NCBI GenBank assembly: GCA_964019155.1
Contig: OZ025243.1
Coordinates: forward strand, 32,387,528-32,451,527
Direction of reading: 5' to 3'
Origin: Osedax fenrisi
Lineage: Eukaryota > Annelida > Polychaeta > Sabellida > Siboglinidae
Length of the DNA stretch: 64,000 nucleotides
The position numbers and the translations under genes were made by a program. Positions 41,320 through 54,164 of this stretch are shown here, piece by piece. How positions within the stretch are numbered: position 1 is the stretch's first letter; the number at the start of each line of letters is the position of its first letter. The notes below the pieces were generated by a model. That model was not told the origin of the DNA and ran no database searches. It saw only the letters and a list, made by a program, of their open reading frames with translations.

Positions 41320-42501
41320 GAAACGAATTAGTGAAGTAGAAGGGGAGGATATTATGATATTATATGAAGATGACCTAGAGGTTACTGAGGTTAAGGTAGT
41401 ACAGGATATTAGCAAAGAAGAGTTAAGGAAATATCAGTTAGAAGAGAGAGACTTAAGTAATATTATAGGAGAATTAGAGTCGGGACATCCGAAAGGACAC
41501 TATAGAATAATATATGGTATATTATACATGGGTAGAGAGAATGGTAATGATGTTCTAGTAGTGCCAAGGGTAATGATTAAAGAAATATTAGTAGGATTAC
41601 ATGATAAGAATGGGCATCAGGGGATAGACCGTACTGTATCTCTGATAAATAGTAGATATACATGGAAAGGTAGATATAAAGATGTAAAGGAATATACACT
41701 AATGTGTGAAGTATGTCAGATATCGAAGCAATGTAGAATACCTAGAGTAGAGATGGGATCACTAGTGGCATCTAGACCTCTAGAATTAGTATTTCTAGAT
41801 TTTGTGGGATTAGATAAGGCTTCAGATGGAAGGGATAGCATCTTGGTTATAACCGACGCATATACAAAATTAGTAAAGGCAGTACCCACTAGGAACCAAT
41901 TGGCCGTAACAGTAGCAAAGATATTGATGAACGATTGGATTTTCTGTTATGGGTTATGATCCCATTAAGGATACATACGGACCAGGGGAGGAATTTCCAA
42001 TCAGAAGTAGTTCGAGAAATTTGCAAATTATTTGGTATAAGACAGAGTAGGACAAGTCCCTATCATCCGGAGGGTAATGGTCAATGCGAGCGAATGAATA
42101 GGTCAATAATTACTATGTTAAGGACTCTTTGTAGCGAGGACAAAAGTCAATGGCCAATACATCTACCGAAATTAATTCATGCTTATAACAGCACTCCGCA
42201 TAAAACCACAGGGTTTTCACCAATCTTTCTGATGTTTGGCCGGGAGGAAAATCTACCTGTAGACACACAGATGGGTTTAAGTAGGAGAAATGTAGAAAGT
42301 AATTGGGTATGGGATACTAGTATAAAGATGGGTGAAATTAACCGGCGGGTTCTCAAATTACTAGGGGAAACTAATAGAGGTAAGGAGGAATCGAGTGATG
42401 ATCTCGAAGTTGGGTGTGAGGTATTAGTAAAAAATAGAGTATTAGGCAGGCGGAAATTTAGCGAATATTTGGGGCGATGTAAGTTGGACGGTAGAAGGTA
42501 A
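41300..42501 (+). pseudogene. Integrase of gypsy element B, split in two frames
   Basis: 41300-41959 holds the RNase H tail, the HHCC domain (GHQGIDRTVSLINSRYTWKG, then CEVC) and the first core Asp (VFLDFVGLD). After a shift near 41945, 41935-42501 holds the second Asp (IHTDQGRNFQSE) and the Glu (YHPEGNGQCERMNRS), then KTTGFSPIFLMFGREENLPV. All three catalytic acidic residues survive. The C-terminal domain breaks near 42490. Confidence 0.8.
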
Positions 42502-42626
42502 AGTACGAGATACGTCTGCATATATGATAATGAGAGGGGGGTTAAAAAGGGTTGAGAATCGAAGGAATTTGAGAAAGGTGACATTTAAGTAGGGCAGTAT
42601 GAAAATATTGGGGCAACCTTTTTTTT

Positions 42627-42640
42627 GGAGTAGGGGTGGA
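42627..42640 (+). other. Polypurine tract of gypsy element B
   Basis: GGAGTAGGGGTGGA lies immediately before the 3' LTR, where the plus-strand primer should be. One T and one T-run neighbour interrupt it. Element A has the comparable GGTTGGGGTGAA on its sense strand. Confidence 0.6.
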
Positions 42641-43034
42641 TGTTATAGAGTGAGTCATGATAGATTTATATTATTGTACAAGAGCGCCTCGACTGCGAAT
42701 GTATATTGTAGCTAGCGCAATAGGTATTCTATAAATACACTGCCACTATCCGATGCACTGGAGTGGAACACGTTCACTAAATAGTGATCCGCGTTTATGT
42801 TATTTGTTTCAGTATGATTTTGGACACAAAACGTATAGTGTCATTTATTTATTAACTAGAATATAGAATCGACGAACCCGCATACACGGTAAACTATTAT
42901 TATTATATTATTGTTATTATTATTATTACATACTATCCTATATAAGTTGATACTAAATAAAGTTGATTAAAACAGAAACACAGTTGTTCTTTCTTCTGTG
43001 GATAACAGTACCCCGTCTATACGGCGACCGTACA
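42641..43034 (+). repeat. 3' LTR of gypsy element B
   Basis: Starts TGTTATAGAG and ends CCGTACA. It is followed by ACACATATAT and a (TA)n tract at 43039-43086. Confidence 0.85.
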
Positions 43035-43088
<54 letters not shown>

Positions 43089-43957
43089 TCAGCAAGGAAT
43101 TATTTATCCGAAGCCTAATAATAAATGTATGATATATTTTAATAATGTTTGACTCTTGTTTGCTTATCGTCCATATTATGCTTGTATATATACTATACTT
43201 ACATATATTATTAATATCTTATTAAAATACCTCAGATACAATGTCCAATTTGTTATCATTGATAACTTTTTTTTAGATCTTTAACGATTGAGTTAACCAT
43301 TTATTATCGATATAAATATATTATTAACAATAAATAATAAATAATTAAAACAAATCATGAATAAAATAGAAACGTAAATGTAACCAAATATGATTGGCTT
43401 AGACACTTATATCTCAGACACCTGATTGGACCAGAATAAAATCTTACGTATATCAAGAGATTTCAAATATTAAATTCAGCCTGTTCTATTTCATAAAATA
43501 TTATGAAAATAGTAAAAGTCGTGAGAATCATGAGATATTTGTTAATAACATTTTATGAAAAATCTTATGAAATAATCGTGAACATGTTCGGTGTACACGC
43601 GGCTAAAGTATATGAACACTATAATAAGTGTTTAAGGGTTAACTACTTTTTAGATTGTATATGCAACATTAAATAAATAAATATTATTATAAACTTTAAA
43701 ATAAACTTAATTTATTTAATATAAATCAATTTAAATATATTAATAAATGAAATTAAATTTATCGCGAAATAATAAATAATAGAAAATTATATACATAAAT
43801 ATAATACTTTCAATCTAAAACGTAATATATTATAATTGTAATACACTTTAATTAAATAACATCCTATAAAGTATGCGTTTAAGGCTGATATTAATTTGTA
43901 TACTAATACATACTTGTATTGCGATAAAGTTAGTATATATATACATTTATTTTAGAC
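43035..43957. other. AT-rich spacer with one small open frame
   Basis: After the (TA)n tract, a moderately AT-rich block at 43400-43680 contains an ATG frame of 57 codons (43503-43676, + strand) with no recognisable domain and an internal VNMFGVHAAKVYEHYNKC segment. It could be part of an unrecognised element. Nothing else is seen. Confidence 0.35.
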
Positions 43958-45268
43958 ACTTATAGATATCTTGGCATCAACATAGGCGCTTTGGATAATA
44001 CAAATAATTCAATTAATGATGACCTCACATCGAAACTCTTGGCAATATCTAAATCTACTCTAAAACCCCAACACAAATTGTTTATGCTCAAAAATCATCT
44101 AATTCCAAGTATGCTTCATACCTTGACTTTCTCTAAAGTCTATTTAAATTCATTAAAAACGATGGACAGAAGTATTCGGGCGTTCGTCAGACGTTGGCTT
44201 CGACTACCTTCAGATACTTCATTCGGTGTATTCTACGCACCTAGTAGTGTCGGTGGGATAGCTATCACTCGTCTTTTTCTGGCAATACCGGTGCTGCGGA
44301 TAAAAAGGATTTAATCCATTAGAAGGAATGATGACACTATTATTCAAACTCTTCCCGATAGCGTTATTCTAAAATGGTCTACACCTCGAGTATACGATGA
44401 ATACACGTTTATTGATAACACCTCAATAAATAAATATCATTCAATATATTTATTTAATTCTGTCGATGGCAAGGGTTTAGAATTAGGCACGCATATTACT
44501 TTTATTAATAATTGGATAACTTCTCCTATAAATATGTTTTCTGGTCGCGATTTTGTAGATATGGTAAAGCTAAAGCACGGTCTACTATATACACATTACA
44601 GATGTAAACGTATGTTTCCAAGTTTAAATACAAACTGTTTAAGGCGAGGGTGTAATTATAAATATGACTGCCTAAATCATATTATGCAGACCTGTAGATT
44701 TAATTATAATAACATTATTCACAGGCATAATTATGTTAACGCTCTTTTAATCACTCTACTTAATAAGTACAAATTTACAGCTATACTGGAACCACACATA
44801 CGAACACAACTTGGCTTACGCAAACCTGACTTACTGGCTTACCGAAATGACATTGTTTATATTATAGATACGCAAATCTCAACTGATACAATAGATACCG
44901 ATACTAATTACTGACGCAAAACTGACTACTATAACAAACCTTAAATATTCTCCTACGCAAAACAACTTACTGGTGCAAAGCAGGATAAACTAAGTGCCTC
45001 TTGTTGGAACTGGCGTGGTATACCCTCATCCCTAACATCTAAAGACCTATATTCGTTAGGCCTGAGGAAGCATGATATTACGCTACTCAGTATTTGTGTC
45101 ATGACAGGCAGTCTAAATATTTATCACAAATACTGCTGCAATGGATTATTGTAAAATCCTTAATTACCTGGCCTCTCCCTTGCCTACTTCGTCATATTTT
45201 TATTAATATGTTTTTGCTAATAAATGGGATAATTGTCTCTGGTTATTAATTAACCATTGTCCGAAAAA
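43958..45268 (+). mobile_element. R2-clade element, 5'-truncated copy (copy 4)
   Basis: It begins within the RT C-terminal region (YRYLGINIGAL) and runs to the same 3' end, GTCCGAAAAA into (TA)n. It keeps a Leu codon (TTA) where copies 1 and 2 have TAA (44152 region), and LLAYRNDIVYIID where they have LLAYFSIVYIID. It is therefore closer to the ancestral sequence at those sites, though it has its own nonsense changes. 5' truncation is typical of target-primed reverse transcription. Confidence 0.85.
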
Positions 45269-45668
45269 TATATATATATATATATTCACAATTTTGCAGA
45301 ACACTTACTTTTTGATATATATCGAATTTGTATACATATCTTAATTTAAGATTATATTAAGGTATTATTTTTTCGAATTTACATGTAAAAAGATACGAAT
45401 CAAAAATAGACTTAGTTCACTTACCCGTCTCATTTGCGCTAGTGTCGTTTTTATTTCAATAAATCGGTCGAGTGAACCATCTTTCCTTCGGAAAATTTGT
45501 GTTATTATTTATACAATAATTATTTATACTACATATATATTTTTGTATCTTAAATAATTATAAATGATATTTAGACCAAAGTATGAAATAAGAAAATGTT
45601 TCACTTGTTATAGTGAACGATATTATTTACATGAGGTAACACCTTGCGAATTAGGTTAAATATACATA

Positions 45669-45703
<35 letters not shown>

Positions 45704-45880
45704 TTATTATATACATTTTATATTTGTAATGTTATAATATTATAATATGATTATAAATAATTAATAATTGTTATAAGGTTAATATTTAGTTATTAATATG
45801 ACATTTTATATGAATTTTAATATATCTAGGTGATTCATTATTTTGTTACCATTTGGTTACCTAACATTTATATATTCATA

Positions 45881-45974
<94 letters not shown>

Positions 45975-46160
45975 CAAACAACATAAATGGTAAATATAAA
46001 CTTTATCATAAATTAACGCATAATAAAATAATAATTAAGACAAAATAAACAAATATGTAAATCAAAATGTTTATGCTATGGATTCTAAAAATGTTTGTAA
46101 TTAGTTTAATACTCATTTTCCAATATTGATCAACATATTAATCTAATTTTAAATAACTTG
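45269..46160. other. AT-rich spacer with very long (TA)n
   Basis: A (TA)n tract of about 89 bp at 45884-45972 is the longest here; the open frame across it is an artefact. At 45415-45475 GTTCACTTACCCG and CGGTCGAGTGAAC form an imperfect inverted repeat. No gene is recognised. Confidence 0.5.
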
Positions 46161-47340
46161 TATATGGATAATAATTTAATAAAAATAATATAAATTCAAT
46201 ATATATTAATGAGATTCCAGAACTAGAAATCATTAATATTATTAACAAAATAAACTATAAATTCTTCAACTATTATGATGGTATTGATTTTAATTAATAT
46301 AATATATATTCAATTAATAAATTAATACATTTATTTAATTTAATTTTAAAGAAATCCATTTATCAATCTAATATGAAAATAATAGTAATTATACATATTT
46401 ATAAAGAATAATAATAACAATAATATAAAAAACTACAGACATATAATACCGAAATTATCAAAAATTATTGACAAAATAATTAAAAAGTGAATACATAAGT
46501 TTATAGAAAAATATAACATCATAACTTCTAATAAATATGGTTTCAAAAAAAATCCAACACATTACATGTAATATATCCTTAACAAATAATATAACTAATT
46601 CCATTGATAAGCATGATAACATAGCTACAGTATTTGTTGACATTAAAAAGGATTTTGATTCAATTGACCTTAATATGTATTTATTAAACTGTATAAATAT
46701 GGCATAAGATGGCAAACCTCAATTTAATTAAATCATGAAATGATTATATAATTATTATATAATAGAAAACAATCTGTTAGATTTAATGATAAATTAGCAT
46801 ATACATTACTGTATCTGATGTGGGGTCACTCCAAGGATCTATACTATAGTTACCCCATAGGGTCGCTACCATTCATTCTATACATTAATGATATTTATGA
46901 TAATTAATTAATCACATTTACTTCTATAGATCATTATAGGGTATATCATTATATCATTATATCATTATATCAGTATATCCTATATAATGATACAAGTATT
47001 TTCAACACAAATACCTCAATAACTATAAATAATCAAACCACCGAATGTGTAACACGATACAATTTTCTAGGGAATCACATCGATAATACATTACAGTATA
47101 ATAAACATATCACGGAACTAAAAATAAAAATAGCTAAATTAATATATTTAAAACAAATTTCGGTTATAATTTATACTAATACCCTATTACTACTATGTAA
47201 TGCTCTAATAGTACCAAACTATATTATCTGATACACTGGAGAATATATTATAAGAGTACTCTTAATGAAATATGTATACAACAACACAAATATTTAGATT
47301 AATTATTAATTATAATTCACCATCTATATAAATTACATAA
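46160..47340 (+). mobile_element. Jockey/CR1-like LINE RT remnant
   Basis: In shifting + strand frames: KYGFKKNPTHYM near 46535, VFVDIKKDFDSIDL near 46634 (RT first catalytic Asp), a decayed GVPQGSIL..FILYIND block near 46820-46900, and TRYNFLGNHIDNTLQYNKHI near 47050-47105 (post-RT block). There are many stops. No endonuclease is visible. Confidence 0.6.
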
Positions 47341-47629
47341 TATGATTTGTTATATACACAATTTTAAATTTTAGATATATATTAATTACGTATTTCTTAA
47401 TTTTATGCATAGTTTATTTAATAAAATTTAACAATCTACATAACAACATTTATTATCACAATATAGAAATAATTGTACTTATAAAATACATAAACATAAA
47501 ACAAACAGTAAATAACACATAATTAATTTGATCAATTTTAATTTATTTGATATATTGTAGAAGAAGAAGACATTTTATTTATACATCGTTTAAACAATTA
47601 AGTTAACAATAATGTATAATTAAATAATA

Positions 47630-49045
47630 AGAAAGTTATAGTGTAAATAAATATGTTTTTAAATTCTTTTTGAACTTTTCTGAGTTTCTTTCAGCACGGA
47701 GTGTTGCAGGTAGTGAGTTCCAAGCTATCGGTGCTTGTGACGAGAAGGCGCGTGAACGGGCAGCAGTAGAATGTATTGTCGATCTAGGTCGTATACGATT
47801 AACATGACACGGCCTGATACTTCTTGTCTGGTCGATTCTCTCTATCAATTCATATAAATATGACGGCGTTTCAAAGTGGAGTGCATTATGAGTCATAAGA
47901 CATATTTTATAGGTGATTCTTTCTTTTATGGGTAGCCAGTGTAATTCCTTTATTAATTGTGTGATGCTGATATGGTTATTTTCTTCTCGATGAGGTAGCT
48001 TGTGAATTATACGTACAGCATATCGTTGAAGGGAGGTAAGTTCAGCCAATGTGATAGCTGGTAGACCTATAAGCAGCACATTACAATAATCGAAAACTCC
48101 TAATACTAAACTAGTCACTAACATTTTGCAAGTAAAGAAATTTAAAGATTTTCTGATTTTTTTAATTCTGTACAGTTGAAAATTTACAGAACGAATTTTT
48201 TCTGATATAAAATATTTCATGTCGTGGTTAGAATTCAAAATTACACCCAAATTCTTTATCGTTTGTGATGATGATAATAAACACTTGTCAAATGAAAAAG
48301 TGAACGATGTTGAAAAGTGTTTAGAAGTGTGATTGACGTACATTACTTCAGTTTTTAAAGGGTTCAGTTGTAATGAGTTTTCGTGAAACCAGATAGAGAG
48401 TTCACGTAGACAGTTCTGCAAACGGATGTGGGCAGATGAGTCATTTTCATTATTAGCATCAGTAAAAATTTGGATGTCATCGGCGTATGAATGAAATTTA
48501 ATCAATAGATGGTTGGCGAAGATTTTGAAAACAGGTGATAAGTATATCGAAAAAAGTAGTGGTCCTAGTACTGATCCTTGTGGTACTCCGTGAGTCATCT
48601 TTTGATATAAAGATAATCTCCGGAAGAATAATCGCCAATACTGACTCTACTCATTCTATCAGAAATGTACAATTTTAACCAATCTAAAGCTTTTCCAGAA
48701 AATCCACTCTCGATTAGCCTTTGTATAAGAATCTTGTGGTTGAGCGTATCGAAGGCAGCAGATAAATCTAAAAATAACATGAGTGAGCCGGTTTTATTGT
48801 TGAGAACATCATCATTTATACGGCATAGGGCTGTCTCTGTGCTCAGTCCAGGCATATAAGCACTTTGATGAGGATGAAGTACTTTTGCAGCTAATAGATG
48901 ACTGATTATTTGTGTAGAAACAATTCGTTCGAGGAGTTTGGAGAAAGCAGTAAGTTGAGAAATAGGTCGATAATTTTTCAGGATATTCTTATCGCTTCCA
49001 GGTTTCTTGATCAATGGTATTATTGATGAAAATTTCATAGAATAT
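47630..49045 (-). mobile_element. L2/CR1-like LINE, 5'-truncated, well preserved
   Basis: Two overlapping minus-strand frames, 49038-48595 and 48598-47636, make up one RT plus C-terminal region. The first has IPLIKKPGSDKNILKNYRPI, HQSAYMPGLSTETAL and LFLDLSAAFDTLNH. The second has HGVPQGSVLGPLLFSIYLSP, the catalytic YADD (FHSYADDIQIF), and the family's LHWLPIKERITYKICLMTHN and AWNSLPATLR endings. A single-base loss near 48597 breaks the frame. Endonuclease and 5' end are missing. Intact codon structure elsewhere suggests a fairly young copy. Confidence 0.85.
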
Positions 49046-49099
49046 TCATATTGTATTTATTTTCTAAACTCAGTAAACTATTTGCATTCATTCATTCAT

Positions 49100-50340
49100 T
49101 TTCATATATATATATAATGTTAGCTGTCTCTAAATCTTCTCCAGCCATATCTATCACTTACCTTCCTAAACAGTTAATTTATCGTATTATCATACGACTG
49201 TGTTATATTGACCATCCAGTATTTCTTTAGTAGTACTCTATCCGTATACCTTTGCATTTACTGTGCATACTTATTTTACTAAAATTATTATAACGGCATA
49301 CATGTCCATAATATGCGATACTTCTTCTTTTAATCGTAGCTAGCAGTAGTTCATATTTACATACATATTGTATTATGGTTTATTTGACATGTGCATTTGT
49401 TTTCCTCTGACGGTAATTTATTTATAGTAGTTTTCTATAGGCTGTATTTTCAAATGGTGATATCTTTTTTCCTCATTTAACAATAGCGTCCACATTTCGC
49501 ACCCGTAAAGTATTATGGATATAACTATAATTTCTTACTTTAGGGCTTTTTAGAGGTTGAATTTTAGCTTAAATCTTATATTTTTGCTAGTGCATATGAC
49601 ATTCAGTATTATCATTGCATAAGTAGACGTTGCTAATCTATTCGTAATTTGTTATCTGATGATCCACCTAATTTAAGATCTTTCCTATATATTTATAAGT
49701 TTTTACATCGTCTATAGATGTTACACTATAGTATCATTCCGTCAATGAAAATGTTTACATTATTATTATTTATTTTTTTATTTTACCGTTTTGCTCTTCT
49801 CTCGGCTTATTTACATTCTATGAGCTGTTGAAGATTCTGATAATAGGTTTGTTAGTATTTGTAGATCACTTTCTACTACTAAGTCGATATCGTCAGCAAA
49901 TGTAAGCTTGCTAGTATTTTTGACACCAATCGTGATTGTAGAAGTATGCTCGTAGGAGTATTTAGTTTTATTTTTTCGAAGAAGGTGTTAAATAATACTG
50001 GTAAAGTAATTATCCATTTCTTACTCTAACAGTTGTATTGAAGTTTCCAGTTATGTTTTTGATGAGAACTACACTGTCAGAAGTATCATATAATGAGTAT
50101 ATTATATCGAAAATACTTTGAGATATATCAAAATTGTCCATGGTTTACCATACAATTTTATATCATACTCGATCGAATGCCTTTTTAAAATTAATAAAGT
50201 TTTGATATAAATATTTCCGTGTTTAACTATGCACATTAAATATGTCATTAATGGCACAAATATAAAATGTATTAATAAATTTAAATGTATTAGTTTCACT
50301 TACCCGGAAACAATACGTTTCAATATATTAAACTCGTTTA
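49100..50340 (-). mobile_element. RTE-like LINE, 3' half, decayed
   Basis: Minus-strand traces are a FADD box (SLTFADDIDL near 49905-49880), the ILYGCEMW block near 49515-49490, and the C-terminal DRYGWRRF near 49150. A (TA)n run follows the 3' end near 49105. The fragment at 50299-50102 belongs to the same RT in another frame. Confidence 0.6.
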
Positions 50341-50411
50341 TCTAGAATGTTATATAAACTAAGAAACACAATTAATATTCCATCATTGTTATTATTTTCC
50401 AATGTTTTAAT

Positions 50412-50415
<4 letters not shown>

Positions 50416-50452
<37 letters not shown>
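50416..50452. repeat. (TA)n microsatellite beside SINE copy 5
   Basis: TA repeat directly adjoining the 3' (tail) end of the SINE at 50461-50749. Confidence 0.9.
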
Positions 50453-50458
<6 letters not shown>

Positions 50459-50460
50459 TA

Positions 50461-50749
50461 TTATTGTTATTGTTATTTTATTTTGTGATGTCCTTTCATC
50501 CCATCCAGGTACTTAGATGACGTTTTCATTATATAACCATATGGTTATAATATCCCTTCGAAATCGATATCATATTAAGGTATATCTTATTAAGGTAAAC
50601 CTATTAAGATATATCCATGATATTAACGAGATCCGATCATATATTTATACACAATTATATAAGATCACTTCTAAATAATATTTTAAGACCTATTTTAATG
50701 GTCCGGATAGGGTTCGAAACCGTATCTTACTGCTTGTGGGATACGTATT
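50461..50749 (-). mobile_element. tRNA-derived SINE, diverged (copy 5)
   Basis: The minus strand matches the SINE body from its AATAACAATAACAATAA tail to the B-box region, with a local ATATCTTATTAAGGT expansion near 50580-50610. The A-box end of the head is missing. (TA)n tracts lie on both sides (50416-50452 and 50754-50779), as if it landed in one TA run. Confidence 0.75.
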
Positions 50750-51009
50750 CAATATATATATATATATATATATATATACTAGGGTGGGTGGCCGGCGTTG
50801 CCCGTGAACGAGACTATTTTAGGTGTGGGTGTAATGGGTTAGTTGAGACTATTGGGTCTTTTTTAGATTTTTATATAATGTTTTCTAGCAGTCAGTGGGC
50901 CGTTATTTATCTTTTTTTTATTTTAATGAAAAAAAACAATGATAATTTCATAATGTATTTATTAAAACAAAACTTGAACTACTTTGGTCTACTATTACTA
51001 ATGAGTAAA

Positions 51010-51830
51010 AGTATTTAACCCAACCTAACCACAACTGTGAAAATATACTTTTATAGGTTCACTCGGGAAGTAATGCAGCTAAAAAAAATCTACCAATATT
51101 TAAACTTAACTCAAACTAACCACAACTGTGAAAATAACAGGCTCACTCGGGAAGTAATGCAGCTAAAAAAACCTACACAAATTATAACTTAACCCAACCT
51201 AATCACAACTGTGAAAATAACAATATAAATAAATATGCTTTTATAGGGCTCACTCTGGAAGTAATGCAGCTAAAAAAAACCTTCAACAATTAAAACTTAA
51301 CCCAACCTAACCACAACTGTTAAAATAAAAATATATATAAATATGCTTTTATAGGCTCATTCGGGAAGTAGTGCAGTTAAAAAAAACCTACACAAATTAA
51401 AACTTAACCCAACCTAACCACAACAGTGAAATATACTTTTATATGCCTATCGGGAAGTAATGCAGCTAAAAAAAACATACACAAATTAAAACTTAACCCA
51501 ACCTAACCACAACTGTTAAAATATACTTGTATATATAGCCTATAGGCTCACTCGTGAAGTAATGCAGCTAAAAACCTACACAAATTAAAACTTAACCCAA
51601 CCTAACCACAACTGTGCAAATATCCTTGTATAGGCTCACTCGGGAAGTAATGCAGCTAAAAAAAACTATACAAATTAAAACTTAACCCAACCTAACCACA
51701 ACTGTGAAAATAACAATATAAATGAATATACTTTTATAGGCTCACACGGGAAGTAATGCAGCTAAAAAAAATCTACCAATATTAAAACTTAACCCAACCT
51801 AACCACAACAGTGACAATAAATATAACTAA
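51010..51830 (+). repeat. Minisatellite, about 8 units of 83-108 bp
   Basis: Each unit contains CTTAACCCAACCTAACCACA, CTGTGAAAATA, and GGCTCACTCGGGAAGTAATG then CAGCTAAAAAAAA. The GGGAAGTAATG block recurs near 51066, 51149, 51257, 51364, 51452, 51555, 51640 and 51749. Length variation comes mainly from an AT-rich spacer (ACAATATAAATAAATATG) present in some units only. Confidence 0.85.
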
Positions 51831-52946
51831 AAATATTTTTTTATAAATCTATATTTTTTTTTTTGACCATATAATGATGACATTTGGCGAAATATTAAAA
51901 CAGAGATGGAAACCCTATTATTCATATTTTAATGATTTTTCTGATTTTATTGCATGTATTTTCGTACTCCTAATCTGATGAATCCATAATTTATACGAAA
52001 ATATTACCGGAATTCGGTCAAATAGACTATTCTAATATCATGTAATTTTCACTTTTTCGGCCGTAGCTCGAAGAATATTAAACATAAGAAGTCCCAATTT
52101 ATAAAATTATATTCTATTTTAATTATCTATTTAATAAAGTTAAAATTATTGAAATTGAATAATTATTGTAGATTTTGATTTTTTACATCACCGTATCGTA
52201 TCACCTATGTTTAATTATTTATTTTTACATGGCGTAGATAGGAAATAATTAATATAATCTCGATTTTACTCGTTCTTGAATTTCACCTCAATAATACGGG
52301 TAAATAAATTCCGATGCACCTGTTTTTATTTAGATATTCAAACCGGAAGTACCATTTCGTAAATCTACGTAATGTATTCGAAATTAAAGAAACTCATTTT
52401 TACGAAATTATTTACGATAAAATTCACCACGATAATGTTTGTTATTAAAAATTTGCGTCGAATTTAAAATTTTCGATTACGTAAATCGATTAAAAAATGA
52501 CAATATTTAACGATTATTGGTATCGCGTGAATACATATTCAAAAAAGTAAATCATTCATATTACCCCCGCTGCCCCACTTTATCTCCCGACGTTTTCCTT
52601 ACGTTTTCCTTTCGGCGAATTTTAATTATTTGAATTTATACAAAATATTAAATATTAAATTGTAACGATAAAAACCCAAAATACTACCAGAAATATTGCC
52701 CGTAGATGAAAATGAGTGCGCGCATACTAGGTATTCCTAATGATATTTCGTGTAGCTAACCTCATATATATATATTGGCAAAAAAAAATTTCAAATCGAG
52801 AATTATTTGAATTTAAGTATACACTTTGTTGAGATTTTTGACGGAAAAAGACTTTTATGGGAAAGAGATTTTGAAAAATTTTGAAAAAAAATCACACCTC
52901 AATTTAAAAAAATTATTTTCCTATCCGTTAACGTCGAGGTAGGGAC

Positions 52947-52976
52947 GGCTCGGCCTGCGGCCTCGGCGTACGAGCC
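52947..52976. other. GC-rich terminal hairpin
   Basis: GGCTCG and CGAGCC can pair around an interior that itself holds GGCCTGCGGCC. It stands out strongly against its AT-rich surroundings and lies just inside the right border of the unclassified element. Confidence 0.6.
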
Positions 52977-52993
52977 CGCCGCGCACCACCTAA

Positions 52994-53214
52994 TTAAAGT
53001 ATGTTTAGACGTATATATATATAGATATATATATATATATATATATATTCACAATAACTTGTATATTATATTTTAAATAATATAAATAATAAAATATTAG
53101 CATTCATAGGTTCGGACGTTGTGAACTATACCCCCTGTATATCGGATTGTTTTACAATATTATATATTCGCTATAAAATGGTAAATATGTATAAAATTCA
53201 TTAAAGGATATTAT

Positions 53215-53257
<43 letters not shown>

Positions 53258-53647
53258 ATATATAATATATAGGATATATATATGTATATATATAGGATTA
53301 TAAATATGTATGATGAACAGTCATTAGAAGATATATATATATATAATATATATAAGGAAATAATAACTTCCACATATTCTATAAACAGTATAGAGTAGAA
53401 TTTATATTCTTAATATATTAATAACACACGATATGCTTTTCGATGAACAAGATAGATGTAACCAAACTATAGTTTAATATATCATGACTACCCTTATTGC
53501 ATATATTAAAATCGACCATTTTAAAATATATCTAAATTTAGTAATTTGAGTAAGTTAATATACTATTATTACATTATAATTTATAATTTATAATTTATAA
53601 TATATAAATAACCATATATACACCTACACCTATATAGAAATTCAATA
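52994..53647. other. AT-rich spacer with TA tracts
   Basis: Impure TA tracts at 53018-53049 and 53218-53290 give open frames that are not genes. A short island of ordinary composition, GGTTCGGACGTTGTGAACTA at about 53110, is not identifiable. Confidence 0.5.
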
Positions 53648-54105
53648 TTAAGGGGATCCCGCACATAACACGAAATTTGCAAATTTCGTGTATAAATAGA
53701 TAGGAAAAACATAGGTCCACTAAAAAAATAGAACCGATATTCTATTCATTCAATTGACCTAATTTTTTTTGTAATGTATTCATAAAATATACATGCATAG
53801 GAAAATAGAAAGTTATTTTTAATATTATTATTTATTATATTGAATGCACATACTTAGCACGAAATAATTATTCTGAGAAAACAGCGTTTGAAGTTTGACA
53901 GCATAGAAATGTAATATTGAATAGTATATAATATAGCATTATCTTGAATAGTCATAAAACAAATTTTTATGTAATTTTTTGACTGAATTCATGTCTAATT
54001 TTTTTACAGATACTAAAAAACACTACAATAAGTATTATTATGTAATAAAAAAAAACATAAACAAAAATAAATTATCATCACTTTAAATGTGCGGGATCCC
54101 CTTAA
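53648..54105. mobile_element. Short TIR element (MITE) with TTAA/TA borders
   Basis: A perfect 19-bp inverted repeat TTAAGGGGATCCCGCACAT is at 53648-53666 and 54087-54105. The outer TTAA may be a piggyBac-type target duplication leaving 15-bp termini, or a TA duplication (Tc1/mariner type). Just inside the left terminus is a 24-bp perfect palindrome (53668-53691), and GCACGAAAT recurs near 53857. No protein is encoded. Confidence 0.7.
53668..53691. repeat. 24-bp perfect palindrome
   Basis: ACACGAAATTTG and its complement CAAATTTCGTGT meet without a spacer, next to the left terminus of the MITE. It could extrude as a cruciform or bind a dimeric protein. Confidence 0.8.
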
Positions 54106-54162
54106 ATCTTATAATTATTCAATTGTACATTTAATCAAGTTTAATCAGGGATATCTGGTATA

Positions 54163-54164
<2 letters not shown>

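Larger units (their letters stand above)
38108..43034 (+). mobile_element. Ty3/gypsy LTR element, full length, frame-broken (element B)
   Basis: LTRs lie at 38108-38504 and 42641-43034 (about 395 bp, roughly 3 % different by eye). Between them, in order, are Gag, protease, RT, RNase H and integrase. No envelope-like frame is seen. The coding region has several frameshifts, an in-frame TGA, and a deletion in RNase H, so it is dead. It lies next to (TA)n on both sides, and a clean target duplication cannot be read. It is older than element A by LTR divergence. Confidence 0.85.
50780..52993. mobile_element. Unclassified element with GC-rich ends and a minisatellite
   Basis: The unit lies between (TA)n tracts and differs from them sharply. 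The left end is TAGGGTGGGTGGCCGGCGTT (from 50781). The right end, reversed, is TTAGGTGGTGCGCGGCGGGC (52993 inward), an imperfect inverted repeat. A minisatellite occupies 51010-51830. The right end has a GC hairpin (52947-52976) 13 bases before CTAA followed by T, which resembles a Helitron 3' end; no matching 5' TC end was found and no protein is encoded. A non-autonomous Helitron or another foldback element are both possible. Confidence 0.45.

Noticed and set aside
45830..46048. 72-codon frame
   Set aside because: Encoded by the 89-bp TA repeat.
48595..48598. ATGA stop-start overlap as a programmed two-ORF arrangement
   Set aside because: The overlap falls inside the RT domain just before PQGS, where related LINEs have one continuous frame; a 1-base deletion is simpler.
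51010..51830. Telomeric repeat array
   Set aside because: The CCAACCTAACC core is a small part of an 83-108 bp unit and is not a simple hexamer or pentamer telomere repeat.
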